In this document: in pieces, positions 11,591-23,574 of the stretch
Layout: the number at the start of each line of letters is the position of its first letter
Position numbering within the stretch: the stretch's first letter is position 1
DNA from: Favolaschia claudopus
Lineage: Eukaryota; Basidiomycota; Agaricomycetes; Agaricales; Mycenaceae
Length of the DNA stretch: 64,000 bases
Direction: 5' to 3'
Assembly (NCBI GenBank): GCA_037176885.1
Contig: JAWWNJ010000026.1
Location: forward strand, 310,001-374,000
Made by a program: the position numbers and the translations under genes
Notes under the pieces: model-generated
The model's database searches: none
Seen by the model: the letters and a program-made list of their open reading frames with translations, nothing else
Told to the model about the DNA's origin: nothing

Positions 11591-12168
11591 TCTCGTGATG
11601 TATCACCGCCGCATCAAATATTACGTTGTCTCCTTGCTTGATTCTTGCTCTGAGAACAAGAGATAAATTAAGAGGGAAAGCGGTATGGGTGGGGGACGAA
11701 AGAAATCAAGTCTATCGAGCTGTGTGTGAGTAGGTAGAGGATGAGAACGAAGAGCCTACGAGAATGAAAGAGACTGTATATATCTAAGGAGACAAAGGAG
11801 ACCGAGAAAGGAAAAGAGAGACCGAGGTGGCTCGCCTCCATAGACCGTGTTTGACGCGCCTTAGATCTTATACTCTGGTTTTCATTAGTTTTTCTGTCCG
11901 CTATCACACATCTATGTGATACAGTTGTACCTGTCGCGTCCCCATTTCCTTGAAGTCCGCTCATCATATTTACTGCTTCAAAGGACAATGAGATTCAATT
12001 TTGCTCCATGGGAGTCGGAAACAATTGGAACTAGAACTACATGATGTGATGGGTAGGGTATTATCAGAAAATATACAGATTGCCTCAGACGTTTACTTGC
12101 AACCATTTCCTTGGATACTGTTCGCTTCGGTGTGAGGCTCTTGGTCTTCCCTTGCAGTGACTTGGCTG
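11591..12168 (-). other. Probable 5' LTR/leader of the decayed copia element
   Basis: On the minus strand, reading toward the pol remnant, a TATA-like tract (tagatatatacagtc, near 11785) is followed by a pyrimidine-rich leader and TTCTCAGAGCAAG, which resembles the TCAGAGC primer-binding sites common in copia elements. A 106-codon open frame (11668-11988) spans this and is probably not a gene. No second LTR copy remains, so the boundary is uncertain. Confidence 0.35.
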
Positions 12169-12580
12169 TGTTGGAATGTGGGTTTTGCCTCTGACTTCTC
12201 TCGGGAAAAAGACGCCCTTGTCACAAAAATCAGAGAGCCATCGTCTTTTTTTGATCGCTTTGATTATCTTTTGATCGCGATCCCGGAAGATCGACCCGGT
12301 CTGTCACAGTCTTGGGGTCTTTGGCCTTGGCGATCGCTCACAGTGTCTCCCTTGTGTCTCATCCATTGCATTCGGCTCAGTCTGGGCCTCATCTTGGTGG
12401 TCCCCATCCATGGATGAATCCAGCTGTGTCAAGATTCATCCTTTGACTTTCGGGTGTTTTCAGCTGTCGAGACGAGATTCATCCTTTGACTTCAGGTTTT
12501 GGGATTCATCTCTTTGATTTCGAGTGTTTGGGGATTCACCGAGATTAAACAGCCCTCAGTGTCCTGAATCCTGTCCTCCC
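12169..12580 (+). repeat. LTR-like sequence sharing only its 5' edge with the solo copia LTRs
   Basis: The first 27 bases (TGTTGGAATGTGGGTTTTGC and onward) equal the start of the LTRs at 46009 and 48251, after which the body differs. It contains three copies of a word like gattcatcctttgacttt between 12410 and 12540, much as the solo LTRs carry gatcctatgatcc repeats in the same place. It probably represents a related LTR subfamily; the 3' end was not found. Confidence 0.4.
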
Positions 12581-12833
12581 CAGTCTCAACCCTGACTGGG
12601 GGACCGGCGTCAGCAGAAAACAGCTCGCTATAGCGCTCGGCGTGCTTTTACCAATTTTGCTTGTTGCCGTCGCCAGCAATATCTGGATCCAGTGCTAGGT
12701 TCCTCAACGGTGGGCTGGGGCTCGTGAACAACGAGAGGCCCTGCGCCTGAGGGCCGCCGCGCATTGTGTACGTTTCTCTCGTGTGCTTTCTTGTTCTCAA
12801 TCTTCTTCTCAATCTGACTGTTATCTAGACCTG

Positions 12834-13152
12834 TTGCCCCAGCGACATTGAGTTTGCGTCATACTCCAACGTATCTGCGTCTGCGCCGCCACGCCTACCC
12901 CCCCGGGCTCACCTGCACACACAGCTCTCCCAGGCAACCCTGCGGACCCCATATTTCGGCAATAGGAACCTCCCTCACCATCAGCAGAATAATAAAGACA
13001 ACCAGGCAATGAACATGGCAAGGTCATCTTCGGAGGAGGCCCACGCGCTTGACAGTCTTGAGAGCCTTGCAATGGATGTCGCAGCTCTCTCGGGCCGTAA
13101 CAGCACAAAAGTCTCGCTCGGGGCTGAAGATGAGATGCAGCGTCTCCCATGA
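12834..13152 (+). CDS. Hypothetical exon
   Basis: After a plausible intron (GTACGT at about 12768 to TTATCTAG at 12833) an open frame of 105 codons runs to TGA at 13152. It begins TCCPSDIEFASYSNVSAS and includes GNRNLPHHQQNNKDNQAMNM and SSSEEAHALDSLESLAMD. Composition (Ser, Asn, Gln, Ala) is protein-like but no family is recognised. The upstream exon near 12600-12767 is unclear. Confidence 0.3.
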
Positions 13153-14650
13153 GGCTTTCCTTCTTCCTTGTCTTGACTGCTGCTTTCGTTCATATATGGG
13201 TGCAGACATTCAACTGCAGCCCAAATCCTTAACGGAGTCTCTACCCCAGCAAGGGGTTGAGCACAAGAAGTACAGACAAAGAAATCCGGGTAGAGAAGTG
13301 GCTATAAGTTAAAGTCTCCAGATGAAACACTGCACAGTTAGTGCTGTAGGTCAAAGACTATTCTTTCTCCTGTGATTAAACGTTCCTGTTCTCAACTCGG
13401 AGTTTTTGGCGAGCAAAACTTGACAGAATTCAATTGCACAGGAATGCGAAACTCCCGTCACGGTCTATCTTCAGGTAAGGATTCTATAATCAGAACACCC
13501 TAATTTTACCAGGAATGTTGAGCGAGAGGTAGCACTCAGCGGGTCACGTTCGGCTCAGAGATATCTCTCAATCTGCCTGCTGCTCTGTCAATGCCTGCCC
13601 TAATGTCCCTGTCGATTCAGTGTCATGAGTGACAGCCGTGGTCGGTTGTCAAACATATTTGTTGACGGTTAAGAAGAAATTCGACACCGGACGAGCGACA
13701 TGAGACGATGCACTCACTTATAGTCGTTTGCCGTTCTGAAAACTGGAAAGACAAAGACAAAGATGAAAGAAGAGATCAGTGACAATGGACGTCAATTATA
13801 TGGGTACACACATTGACTGCACTGCGGCAGATTCGCGCAAGGGACTGATATTGAAAGAGAACGAGTGCAAGCACCCACTAAGCATGAATTTGGGCTTGCT
13901 CGGCAACGGAATCGCTACTGCTGGAGCTGCGGGGGGCGGTCAAGGGCGAGGAACTAGTTGTTAATGAGGAAAATGTTTTAGGGCAACGCACAAAGAGAAC
14001 TTTGAAGGTACACACGGCTGAGCATGCTCGAATCGTCGCTGGTCGCGTCGGATTCCTTCCTTTCTGCATAAGCATGAAACGGATGTAAATCGTCCGTCAA
14101 CGAGTGAGCTTGCTCATCAGGGCCACAAGTATCGAGGGGAGGAATTAAAGCAGGGGTGAAAGACATGGAGGCGAGGGGCAGTGAACAGTCGAGGGCAGAA
14201 GCGGCTCTGGTACAAGACAGTGAGGTTCAGCCAATTTGTACCAAACCACAGAGATCCCAGATCTGGAAACTTGGCGATTCCACAAAGAACTGCTTCCGCC
14301 CCTGAACTTGTAATTGCGCCAGAGTGGTCCTTCCAGTCAGAGACTTCGGTGCGCGATGAAAGGGGTTTTTGTGTGCATTTATTTGGTTGCATGTCAGGTA
14401 AAAAGAGCAAAGTTTGGCTTGGCAACTGCCGGTATCCACTTGTGGTTTGACATTTCCAAGATAGTTCTTCATAGATGCTTCGGCCCTTTTCCTCGTGCTC
14501 AATTCGACAGTTCGCCAACACCTTGGATTAGACTCGCAGAGCCAGTCGACGTACATTTCGGTCGCAATCCGTGAGGGAGTGACTGATTAGGAAGGCGAAC
14601 AAACATCAGAGCAAACAGTGATGGGAACAACGAACATGGCAACCTCATGT
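13153..14650. other. Nothing supportable; flank of the Academ element
   Basis: Short overlapping frames only. From about 14450 onward there are words that match the far side of the Academ element in inverted order (for example ttggattaga), so the inverted repeats may reach outward beyond the conservative boundary used here. Confidence 0.35.
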
Positions 14651-14809
14651 ACGGACTGGACCCGCATGTCGCCCGTTTCAGTGATGGACTTTCGCCCCGC
14701 CATTTCAGAGCCTTGACTTAGAAAAAACGCGACGAAAGCCTTCCAAAATTCGTTCTAAACTTGCCTGATGAAAGATGGATTATTTTCGATTCTCTATTGA
14801 TTTAGCAAA
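14651..14809 (+). repeat. Left terminal inverted repeat of the Academ element
   Basis: Pairs with 21944-22110. Shared words include TGATGGACTTTCGCCCCGCC, GCCATTTCAGAGC, AAAAAACGC, CCTTCCAAAA, AACTTGCCT and GGATTATTTTCGATTCTC. About 75-80 percent identical by eye over this core. Confidence 0.8.
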
Positions 14810-15070
14810 AGTTGTTTCTCTGCATCGAAAAAACATATTTTGAGACCATTAAACCTGGGGTAGAGTCGCACACACATTCGGAACTAGCTCCCAGAACAAG
14901 TAGCAATTCATTCTACGAGCCAGACCTCTCAAATCGCGAGAAACTCGTAGTGCGACCGAATTAGGCCTGAGATGTGGCTGTGTCTGTCAATCACAAACGA
15001 GGCAGCCTCGCTCACAATCTTCGACGTTCAACTCAACGACGTGTTACTAGCGCAAATACACCTCTACAAT

Positions 15071-18000
15071 CTACAGCTCATCGTCTTCCTCATTCTCCTC
15101 CTCTGCGTCGTCTGAATCCGAGCCTTCTCCACCTTCATCCAAGTACCAGCCCGGAATGTCCATATCAAGCTCAACATCACCTTCGTCGAGTCGCGTCAGT
15201 GTCGGCGACTCCGCAAAAAAACTGTCGGCTTGTTCTGCGCCCTCCTCCTCGTCTGTGTCCTCTTCGCTGTCGCCAGGCGACTCGGGAACCGCCGATCCAT
15301 CTTCATCAGGTTCCGCGGAAGTATTTGCGGCGGTGATATCACCCTCAACAGCCGGTGTTTGTTGTGTGTCCATAAGGTCGAGAAGATCAGCCACTGGGTT
15401 TAGACGACGGCGAGCACGAAGGACCTCAAATTGCTGGTTGAAATCTGCCAGAGGTGTGGTCGATGTCCCATGGGTCAGAGCCGCCATCCCAACAGAAATA
15501 ACGTCAGGTACGGGCTTTTCGTCATCGTCCAAAACGCGGCCCTCTTTCTCAACGTACACTTCGTGCTCGTCGAGACTGGCCATCAACGCCGAAATATCGG
15601 CGGCCAAGTCAGGCGTCGCATGCTTGGAACCTTGTCGGTTTCCGAGCTCGACGTTCATTCGTGTCGCAAGCCGGCGCAGGATGTCGACACATGGGGGAAA
15701 CTAGCGCGAGCCAATCCCATGAGTGCCCCGCTCCATCAGCTTTGTATATTTTCTGAATTCAGTCAGTCAGCGCTGATCATTGTGTCACAGAGAAGGCATA
15801 CTACCTTGATCCAGAAATTGAGATGTTCCTGCACAAGATCTATCTCAACAAACCCTTTGAATTTTCCCTGCGGGTTCGCCAGCCAGTTCTGGAGCACAAT
15901 GCATCTGAAACTGGTCAGTTCGCAGCGCTGCATGACATTATGATCAGCTCACCGAAGCTCCCTTGTCCAGACACATATCAAATTGTGCAGCACGTGGAGC
16001 ATTTCGTGCGCATACTTGGTACGTCCATTCCCCCGGTATGAGAAGGCCCAGAGCCGTAGTATAATGACGATACACCCAGAGTCTCCGCTCTTGATTGTGT
16101 CGGCGAATTCACGGGTCAGCAATGCATCGCGGAGAAACAGTATGGCATTTTCGAATACCATATCACCCTTGCGGATGTGAGGCAGGTGCCCCTTGCTGGC
16201 ATCCGTTGGTACGTTCGATTTTTTTGCTTCTTTCGCTTTGGCGTCCCGAGTTCTTTCTTCAGGTATCCGCTTCTCTCGAAGCTCTTGTACACGATCAACG
16301 TCAGTGTATTTGGTATATATCTTCTCCGCGTGATTGACGAGCGTGTCCCAGGTCTTGATAGAAGCCGCGCACTCTTCCAGCGAGTCTGCTTTGGAAACAA
16401 GGAGCAAGCAGTGCAAGACGCGAGCGTAGAGCGAGACCATTATCAAGTCTCGGCAAGTACGGAATGGCGGTAAAGAGGTGAGCGTGATGGGAAGTCGGTC
16501 AAGGACTGTGTTGTGGAACCCAAGACTTCCAGGACTTCGTGACCCCGCCGATGGTTTACCGAAATGTGTTTCGAGCACGCCATGGCAGTCAGCAATCTTC
16601 GCGTGGAACAGCCCTGGCATCAACACGATATGTCGCCAGGAATGTGCACCACTTTCGTGACCTAGACGTACGTTCAATATTGAACGCTGTCGTGCAATGG
16701 TTAATTGATCTCCAGCGATAATTTGCACGTATTTTCCGTATTCCGGATCATCTGTGTTCAAGTCAAGGGTACGCATGATTTCCTCGATAACCTCGACGTT
16801 CCCGGTGATTGAACTCTCGTCAATCTCCATTGCAGGCAGCGGATGAAGGGCGGTCTGATGGACGTCAATAACATCGTCGCTCACGGGCTGTGAGGCATCA
16901 AGATCATCCTGCCACCTCTGGAAGCCCTCGCCGCCGTGGAGAACAATAATGCGAAGAATGGTATGTACCATGTTTTTTGTGAGGAATGTCGATTCGGTTT
17001 CATCGAGGATGATATCATCCAGGGTCAGCGGTCGTGCGTTCCGGATCGAGGTGTCCAGTGTAGCGGTTAGCAGGTCCTTCCGCTCTGCCTTATGTAGCGC
17101 AATGAGCGTGGCACATGTACCGTTTTCTTGCGCGTCTGGGGCATACATGTAAGTCGCCGAAAATCACAGCAAGTTGGCCATACTCACTTTTACGTCCCAG
17201 GATTTGTTCTGCGATACGATTCATTAAATTTATGTTGTCGTAGGTCAATAATGAGAGGTTTGATTTTGCCAGCGCCCGAGTTGTGTCCATACAAGCCTCT
17301 CTGAGGAGGCTGAGTAGCCCCGGTGCTCGAGTACGCTTTCCCTTCTTCTTTTTCCCTTTTTTCTTCTTTCTTCCCGCTGACGGCGACGCTGGCACACCTG
17401 GTGCTTCATCCACCTCATTCGACTGATCCACAGTATCGCCCGCCGAACCCTGCGAAGCAGTGAGGTGTGTTCACTGTGTTATGCAATCTTTTTACATACC
17501 GATTCATCTTGTTTAGCCGCACCGGCTCTCGCCGTGCTCGAGATTATACTTGTATATCCAACTGAAAAGCCATATATTCCGAGCACGGGAAAGTGCTGGC
17601 GCTGTGCGCCGGATGCTGCAAGGTACATGCCATTTACTGCCTGCGCATAATTATTGTTTTGACTTGCGCCACGGAGCAGAGTCAAGGCGGCAGCGCCTTT
17701 CATCTGGGATTCCTTCGACATGAGTCATTATGAGGAGAAGCAGACACGCACCAACTCCTTCTTGTCCATAAAACTCTGTGTCGCCTTGTTTCGCTGACGT
17801 GTCGTTGTAGAAAAACTGTCCAAGATACGAAACATTGTTGGTGCCATTCCGCGGATTGTCCGCGCAAGGTTCGCGAGGCTAAAGTCAAGGAAGAACTTTT
17901 CGTTGACGGTCTTCTTAGTTTTGGCCAGAATCCCCGAGTCAGTTATAGCCCGTGATTCGCTGGCCGCCATTTTCGAGACAAGGTTAGTTGCCCAATTGTG

Positions 18001-18799
18001 GATGAAATTTCGTGTTGAGAGGTTGTAGTTTGATGTTGTCCAGTATCCGAAGATGCGCTCGACCATGCTCTGCTGTGCAAAGAACCCTCGCCAGCGCCAA
18101 TCATAGTTCAGTTTTATCTCGGGGTTGAAGACATGTTCCATGAACTCGGCAAGTGAGATGTCGTTCTCTCTCATCTCTTTCAAAAACTTGTCGAATACCT
18201 TCAACTGAATCAGTTGACATCTAGACAGTCGGGGTGTTATCCCACCTGCAGACGCCTCAGTCGGCTCTTCTCTTTTTCTAGTTCAGCCTGTTGTGCAGCC
18301 GCCTTTCTTTCCGCGTCAAGGGCACTGGCCTTGATAGGTGTCAGTAACCATTTCTTGCTCCGCTCACGATGCAGCGAACCTTTTGCTCACGGTTCAGCAG
18401 GCGCTGTCGTTGCCGCTGCTGCTCAGCTCTTTCACGCAGGAATTTTTTCTCTGTGCGTGGTGTGAAGAGAATATCATCGCTTGTCGGGTGCTCTGCCCGG
18501 AGGTCTACGTCGTCTGGGGAATCTTGAGGGGGGACAGAAGATCCCCGAAGCTGTCTAGGTGGGCTCTGTCTTGCCAATGGTCGCGCCGTAACTGGAGGAG
18601 CAATGCCAAGCACCGATGTGAGCGAAGGCAATTTTGAGGGGGCTTCCGATTCCGATTCCGAGTCGCTCGAGGACGGATCAGGAGGGTCTGAGGGGGGGAG
18701 TTTGTCGTCTTCCTCTTCAATTTCTGACGAAAGTATAGTCCAGCGATTCGAGTGCTTCATTGCGCCGGCCAAAAAAGGGGAGTGAATATGTGACGCCAT
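15071..18799 (-). CDS. Academ-type DDE transposase (DUF6589 domain), one frameshift
   Basis: Eight exons join in phase: 18799-18380, 18329-18246, 18204-17752, 17703-17500, 17449-17188, 17135-15953, 15904-15802 and 15752-15071, giving about 1,130 residues. The N-terminus is Ser/Pro-rich and acidic, followed by a basic coiled coil (RERAEQQRQRQRLLN) and a helical region. A Lys-rich linker (GRKKKKGKKKKGKR) precedes the conserved core: the IIAGDQLTIARQRS motif, then LMPGLFHAKIADCHGVLETH, as in DUF6589 proteins, where acidic and His residues are the likely metal ligands. The C-terminus is acidic. One lesion: a run of five G at 15693-15697 shifts the frame between WDWLALVS and CVDILRRLATRMN; four would keep it open. 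That could be a real inactivating indel or a homopolymer error. Role inferred: catalyses excision and insertion of this element. Confidence 0.8.
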
Positions 18800-18924
18800 G
18801 ACTCACGCGTCACTCTCTTGTCCACCTCGTGTCTCATCCAAACTCCAAGGTTCGAGAGTGAGTAACGGAGTTCCCTATATGCTTAGGTTACTTATTAGCT
18901 TTGACCTTGCATGCAGCTTTCTGA
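18800..18924. promoter_or_regulatory. Shared divergent promoter of the Academ genes
   Basis: Only 125 bp separate the two start codons, so transposase and helicase must be driven from a common bidirectional region. No clear TATA box was seen. Confidence 0.5.
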
Positions 18925-21807
18925 ATGTCCGGGAAATCTACGGCGCGGCGCGCACCACAACAGAAACGCGTCAAACCAGCAACAAGACAGACGCCTGAGC
19001 GTCTGGCAGCTCTCAAAGCTGAACTCAAGCTTTTGCCGGGGCTGATACGAGCCCGCTTCACTAAATGGACAAATGGGGCGAAAGATTTTCAGCTACAGTG
19101 CATGGAGGGTCAGATTTTAGGCGAGGAGATCCTGCTGCATGCAGCTACAGGCGCGGGCAAGACAGGTATTGCGGCGGGCCCTCATCTCTTGCCATCAAGT
19201 AAGGGCAAGGTGACTCTAATGGTTTCGCCATTGCTGTCTCTCCACGATGAACAGGTCTGCAGCTACTTGCATCACCTTCCACAGTCTCTGACGGCGTATC
19301 TTAGGTAGCAACTTTCAAAGAAGAATTTGGCCTGACCGCAACCGCAATTAATAGCGCAAATGGTGGTTGTAGCAAGGATGTCATGCAGGTAATTCATCTC
19401 TTTCTTATTTTCTGTGCTTGTACCGATGTACACCCAGAAAGTCGTGTCAGGGGAATGGCAGATCGTCATGCTATCCCCTGAAATGCTCCTTTCACGCCGC
19501 TTCGTGGATGGTGTACTGCGTACCTCGGAATTCGGTTCTCGATGTCTATCGGTCTTCATCGACGAGGCGCACTGCATCTCTCACTGGGGTGCATCTTTTC
19601 GAAAGAAGTATGCCTCAATTGGAATAATTCGAGCGTTCCTACCTCGGACAACCTCTATCATCGCCGTGACCGCTACACTCACTCCGCGCGTGCGCGATGA
19701 TCTCGTCGACAAACTCCATTTCGATCGACACTCCTATACCTATCGCACCATAGGCAACGACCGGCCCAATGTTTCGATGGTGATCCGCGCCATGGAGCAT
19801 CCCGCCAACTCACACCGAGACCTGGATTTCATTGTCCCCTCAAACAATCAAACTCCGGGGGACATCAAGCTCGCGTTCGTCTATACCGATGACATCAAAG
19901 AAGGTGGTGAATTGGTTGACCACCTCAATGGCCGGGTGCATCCCACATACCGCGATCGGGGTTTGGTAAGACCGTACAACGCTGGCATGTCCCGGAAATA
20001 TAGGGCCCGTGTGATGTCCCTGTTCCGCGCTGGAATCATTCGAGTCTTGGTTTGTACTGACGCAGCGGGAATGGTAAGCCAATTCCTATTTTCATTGGGT
20101 CTCTTATAACTGAATTTTTAACCTATGACAGGGATGCGACCTTCCGGACATCGAACTTGTTGTTCAATGGAAAGTGCCGCAAAATCTTTCAGCATGGGTT
20201 CAGCGTGCTGGACGTGCGGCCCGCCGCGAGGGGATGCAGGGGTTGGCTGTAATGATTGTCGAAAAATCTGCTTTTGAAGCCAACTCAGCGCCAGAAACCT
20301 CTGAAAATGCTGTGACAGCGAATCGTGGGCGCGGGAGGGGGAGAGGCAGGGGCCGGGGTCGGGGTGGAAGGGGTGGCCGTGGAGGAAATAAGCATGATCG
20401 GGGCTACGCCATTCTGCACGGTTTGAAGCGGGGGTCCTTCAGAGGATCTGAAGATGCTGCTCCGCCGCGTGCTGACTCCATTATCACCGATGATATGCCC
20501 CGTGAGGGTATCTATGTGCTCATTCAGGCTACCATATGCCGACGCCTTGTTTTAGGCAGAGTATTTCACAATCCTCCGCATCGTGAGTCTCGTCTCTCCC
20601 CTTTGTAAACTTTCGGCTTGCTGACTTGAACTCATCCACAAATTCAGATGTTCCTCCGTCCCAATGTTGCGACATATGTAACCCAAATCTATTCAATGAA
20701 GTTCGGCCCTCCAAACCAGTGCGAGCTACTCGACAGAAAGGTGTCCGAAAAGGCGCTCCTAACGAGGCAGTGCGAGAAGCACTGTTTCTCTGGCGCCGCA
20801 ACACCTTAAAGGCCCTCTACCCCGGACGCTACTTTGCTGCACACGCAATTCTCGACGACGCAACTTGTGAGCTGTTGGCCTCCGTTGGTCCGGTTGACAC
20901 TTTCGAGTTTCTGCACCAACTTCTTGCGTCAAGCTGGTCTCGCTTTGAAGAGCTTGGCCGGCGACTGTTTGTCTATATGAAGGGTCTGAACATTCCCCCC
21001 TTACCACCACCTCCATCCCGCTCGAAGAAGCCAGTCGCTGCCTCTAAACCCAATCCCGTTCCGCCAACATCCGAGTCTGAGGCGTCGCCGACATCCCAGC
21101 CCATGACACCTTTGACCAACCAACGCAAACGTAGGTATTCCCACGCGGATAGTTCTGCCAATGCCCCGCCCGCCACTCGTGTTCGCGTCGGTGACCCGAG
21201 TCATATCCTTCCTCTTGAGCATGCTCCCACTCCGATCTCCCATCACCTCTCTCACCTTGGCCCCTACCCTTCACCACAAAGTCCTGCGAGTTTTCGACCC
21301 CAACCAAAGCCGCTGTACAAGGGGAGGGGAGGGGCCTCAACTAATCCATCCATCTTCCTTCCTCCGAGTCCCTCTCCCTTCATTCCTTCTCCTTACGAGA
21401 CATCTACCCCGTCGAGATCACTGGCACCACCAAGACCTCTATATCAAATGCCGTACAACTCGTTTTACACGCCAACAATGGCCCAGTCTTCTCCATTTCC
21501 AACAACAATGGCCCAACACCCACATCCATGGCCTTCAGCCCAGGATTTTCGAGGTATACCCGGACCTTACGCTGCTACACTCCAGCTGCCGCAGCACCAT
21601 CCTCATCCTACATACATATCCCATCCTCCCAGTGCCCCATACTCTCCCTCTATACTCTCCCCTGGTCCTTCCGGCAGCCCCGCCTTGACTCATAGCTATA
21701 GCTCACATAGTAATACCGCTTCCTGGCTGCCGCCGTCGACACGAGCACACCAGCCTGAGCACCGCCACATACTATTTCCCAATTTGGAACAACCACCATC
21801 TTCGTAG
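18925..21807 (+). CDS. RecQ-like DEAH superfamily 2 DNA helicase of the Academ element
   Basis: Five exons in phase: 18925-19254, 19305-19388, 19438-20073, 20132-20582 and 20648-21807, giving about 885 residues with no internal stop. Motifs in order: Walker A AATGAGKT, motif Ia-like VSPLLSLHDEQ, motif II DEAHCISHWG (the RecQ form), motif III AVTATLT, motif V VCTDAAGMGCDLPDIE (joined across intron 3) and motif VI WVQRAGRAARREG. After a Gly/Arg-rich insertion (GRGRGRGRGRGRGG) there is CCDICNP, possibly the rest of a RecQ zinc site. The last 260 residues are Pro/Ser-rich and probably disordered. Expected to unwind DNA during transposition; its ATPase motifs look intact. It is transcribed divergently from the transposase. 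Confidence 0.88.
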
Positions 21808-21943
21808 TTTTGTGCAAGGATTCTGACCTCAATATGCTTTATGGGCTCTCTATTGTACATGTGTATTAGTGAATACAGTCTCTTATGATCTGTACCTCCA
21901 AAAACATACAATACACCGTAAAAACTGGCTGAAAATGAAGTTT

Positions 21944-22110
21944 TTTTTTGAAATGATAGAGAATCGAAAATAATCCGCCTTTGAATAGGCAAGTTAAGAA
22001 CAAGTTTTGGAAGGTTTTCGATGCGTTTTTTACAAGTCAGAGCTCTGAAATGGCGGGGCGAAAGTCCATCAGCCAAACTGGCGACGGGGGGGCCCAGCCG
22101 GTCCAGGTTG
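21944..22110 (-). repeat. Right terminal inverted repeat of the Academ element
   Basis: Reverse complement of 14651-14809, as described there. Its inner edge lies 137 bp past the helicase stop codon. Confidence 0.8.
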
Positions 22111-22415
22111 TTGCCTGAGTCCTCGATGGCATCACGTCAAACCGGACCGGGTGGTTCCACGAGCCTAACCTTGGATCTACACAACAAAGGGGAATTGGTG
22201 CCTCAAAGGGAACCTGACAGTTTGGCGCTCTTGGAGGTGCTTCTGCCTCACCTTTGCCAGCATTTGAAGAAGCACAGTCGCTATCTAATCCAAATACCCA
22301 ATTTTGACGGGCCCGACAATTCGCTAATTTGTTTCATTCAATCAATCTGTGAGTTTATAGGCAAAAATGTCAGGCGGTGAAGTTTGACTTGGTCTATTGA
22401 ACATTGCTCGGGGTA

Positions 22416-22453
22416 TGCTTTTTCACCAAACGAGTGCTTTTTCACCAAACGAG
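22416..22453 (+). repeat. Tandem 19-bp repeat, two copies
   Basis: The unit tgctttttcaccaaacgag occurs twice without a gap. It lies just outside the right inverted repeat of the Academ element; meaning unknown. Confidence 0.7.
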
Positions 22454-22606
22454 TGATTATTGGTAGATCGGTGAAACTTGCGGCATAACCGTCAGAGCAC
22501 AAATTTATTTAAATTGGAAGCTATAAAGCTCTCTTTGTCCTGGATCCAAGCATAACTTGGTGGAGAATCTCCCACTGAAAATCATGTATAGACGGCAACA
22601 ATCAGG

Positions 22607-22767
22607 TGTTGAACGTGGTGTTTGGCGTGGTTTGGTACAGACAGTGTCGCTTTCCTTATTTGTGCATTGTCACGTATTTAGGCATTTTGTGACAATGTGA
22701 CTTGGCTTTTCGCCTCCCATCTGGTGCTCTTTTTGCCTTTTTGGCTTCCATCTAGTGTACACCTTCA
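22607..22767 (+). repeat. LTR of the gag-only copia family, plus orientation
   Basis: Begins TGTTGAACGTGGTGTTTGGC and matches 1717-1865 in inverse orientation; the 3' edge has lost a few bases (CCTTCA instead of CCTTCCAACA). It is followed by the same leader and gag start as the first element. Confidence 0.8.
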
Positions 22768-22949
22768 GGTTATTGGGCCCTGCCTTGAACCAACCACTCT
22801 ATACCTCATTATTACCTCTTCCTCTGCCACTTTTCACGCCAAAATGTCTTCTTTTGAGCTGGATTCACCTGTAGCTCTCTGGATACCCTTTTCCTGCCTG
22901 CGCTTTTCTGTCACGTCACACATCCTGTGTCACACTTTTCCGTGATCAC

Positions 22950-23096
22950 ATGGCTCCACCCCCTATCACCACAGCTCTGACTAATGTCCTCACTGTCATA
23001 CTTGATGGGTCCAATTGGGCCAAGTTTGTGAAGAATCTCAAGGTCTTCCTTCTCGGACGCTCTCTGGGTTATAGATACAGGTCCTGGTACCGAAGC
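22950..23096 (+). pseudogene. 5' fragment of copia gag
   Basis: Same first 40 or so codons as the gag at 543-1542 (MAPPPITTALTNVL...), with the same frame change. Similarity stops at 23096, where unrelated sequence begins, so most of this element was lost. An LTR tail at 24521-24559 in the same orientation could be its other end. Confidence 0.65.
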
Positions 23097-23574
23097 CGAC
23101 CAGAGCTTAATGCTGAAGAAAGGGCAGTAGGCCTGGTTGCTGACATAGTTGTCAGAATCACTGTCAAAGCTAGTTTCGAGGACAACAGATTGCGTCTCAA
23201 GGAAGCAGATCCGGCTGTCCTTCGTACAGTTCAAATAGCGGATGGAAACCGTAATGCATTGATTTCGTGAGAAGTAGAAAGCTGGTTGAATTTGTGAGTG
23301 ACATGTTCGAATTTGTGGGTGACATGAAAGAAGGGAAAGCCGTTGATGAGGAGTGTGTGGCTCGTGGAATCCTGTATGCATTTTGAAATGTGAAAGAACA
23401 AAGGAATTTAGACGAAATCAGATGGAAAACTCAGCTAATGAACATATACCAGCCATAGAAATCAAGACGTCGTGGCGTCGACTGTTTGTCGAGGTCGTGG
23501 TTTTGAGGATGCCTTCAGGGTCTGATTGCTTGGGCAAAAATAAAACAGCTGCAGCCGTCGTATATTGACATGCC

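Larger units (their letters stand above)
14651..22110. mobile_element. Academ-type DNA transposon with helicase (AcademH-like)
   Basis: Inverted repeats at 14651-14809 and 21944-22110 enclose two divergent multi-exon genes: a DUF6589-type transposase on the minus strand and a RecQ-like DEAH helicase on the plus strand. Academ is a superfamily of DDE transposons with terminal inverted repeats, and one lineage is known to encode a helicase next to the transposase. That lineage fits here. Weaker inverted similarity extends outward to roughly 14480 and 22330, so the true ends and the 3-4 bp target duplication are not fixed. The element is complete in gene content, but the transposase carries one frameshift. 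Confidence 0.8.

Noticed and set aside
14117..14556. Two minus-strand ORFs of 109 and 134 codons beside the Academ element
   Set aside because: They overlap each other in different frames, have no motif, and lie in the degraded outer inverted-repeat zone.
20973..21340. Minus-strand ORFs opposite the helicase tail
   Set aside because: Antisense of a proline-rich coding exon; no motif.
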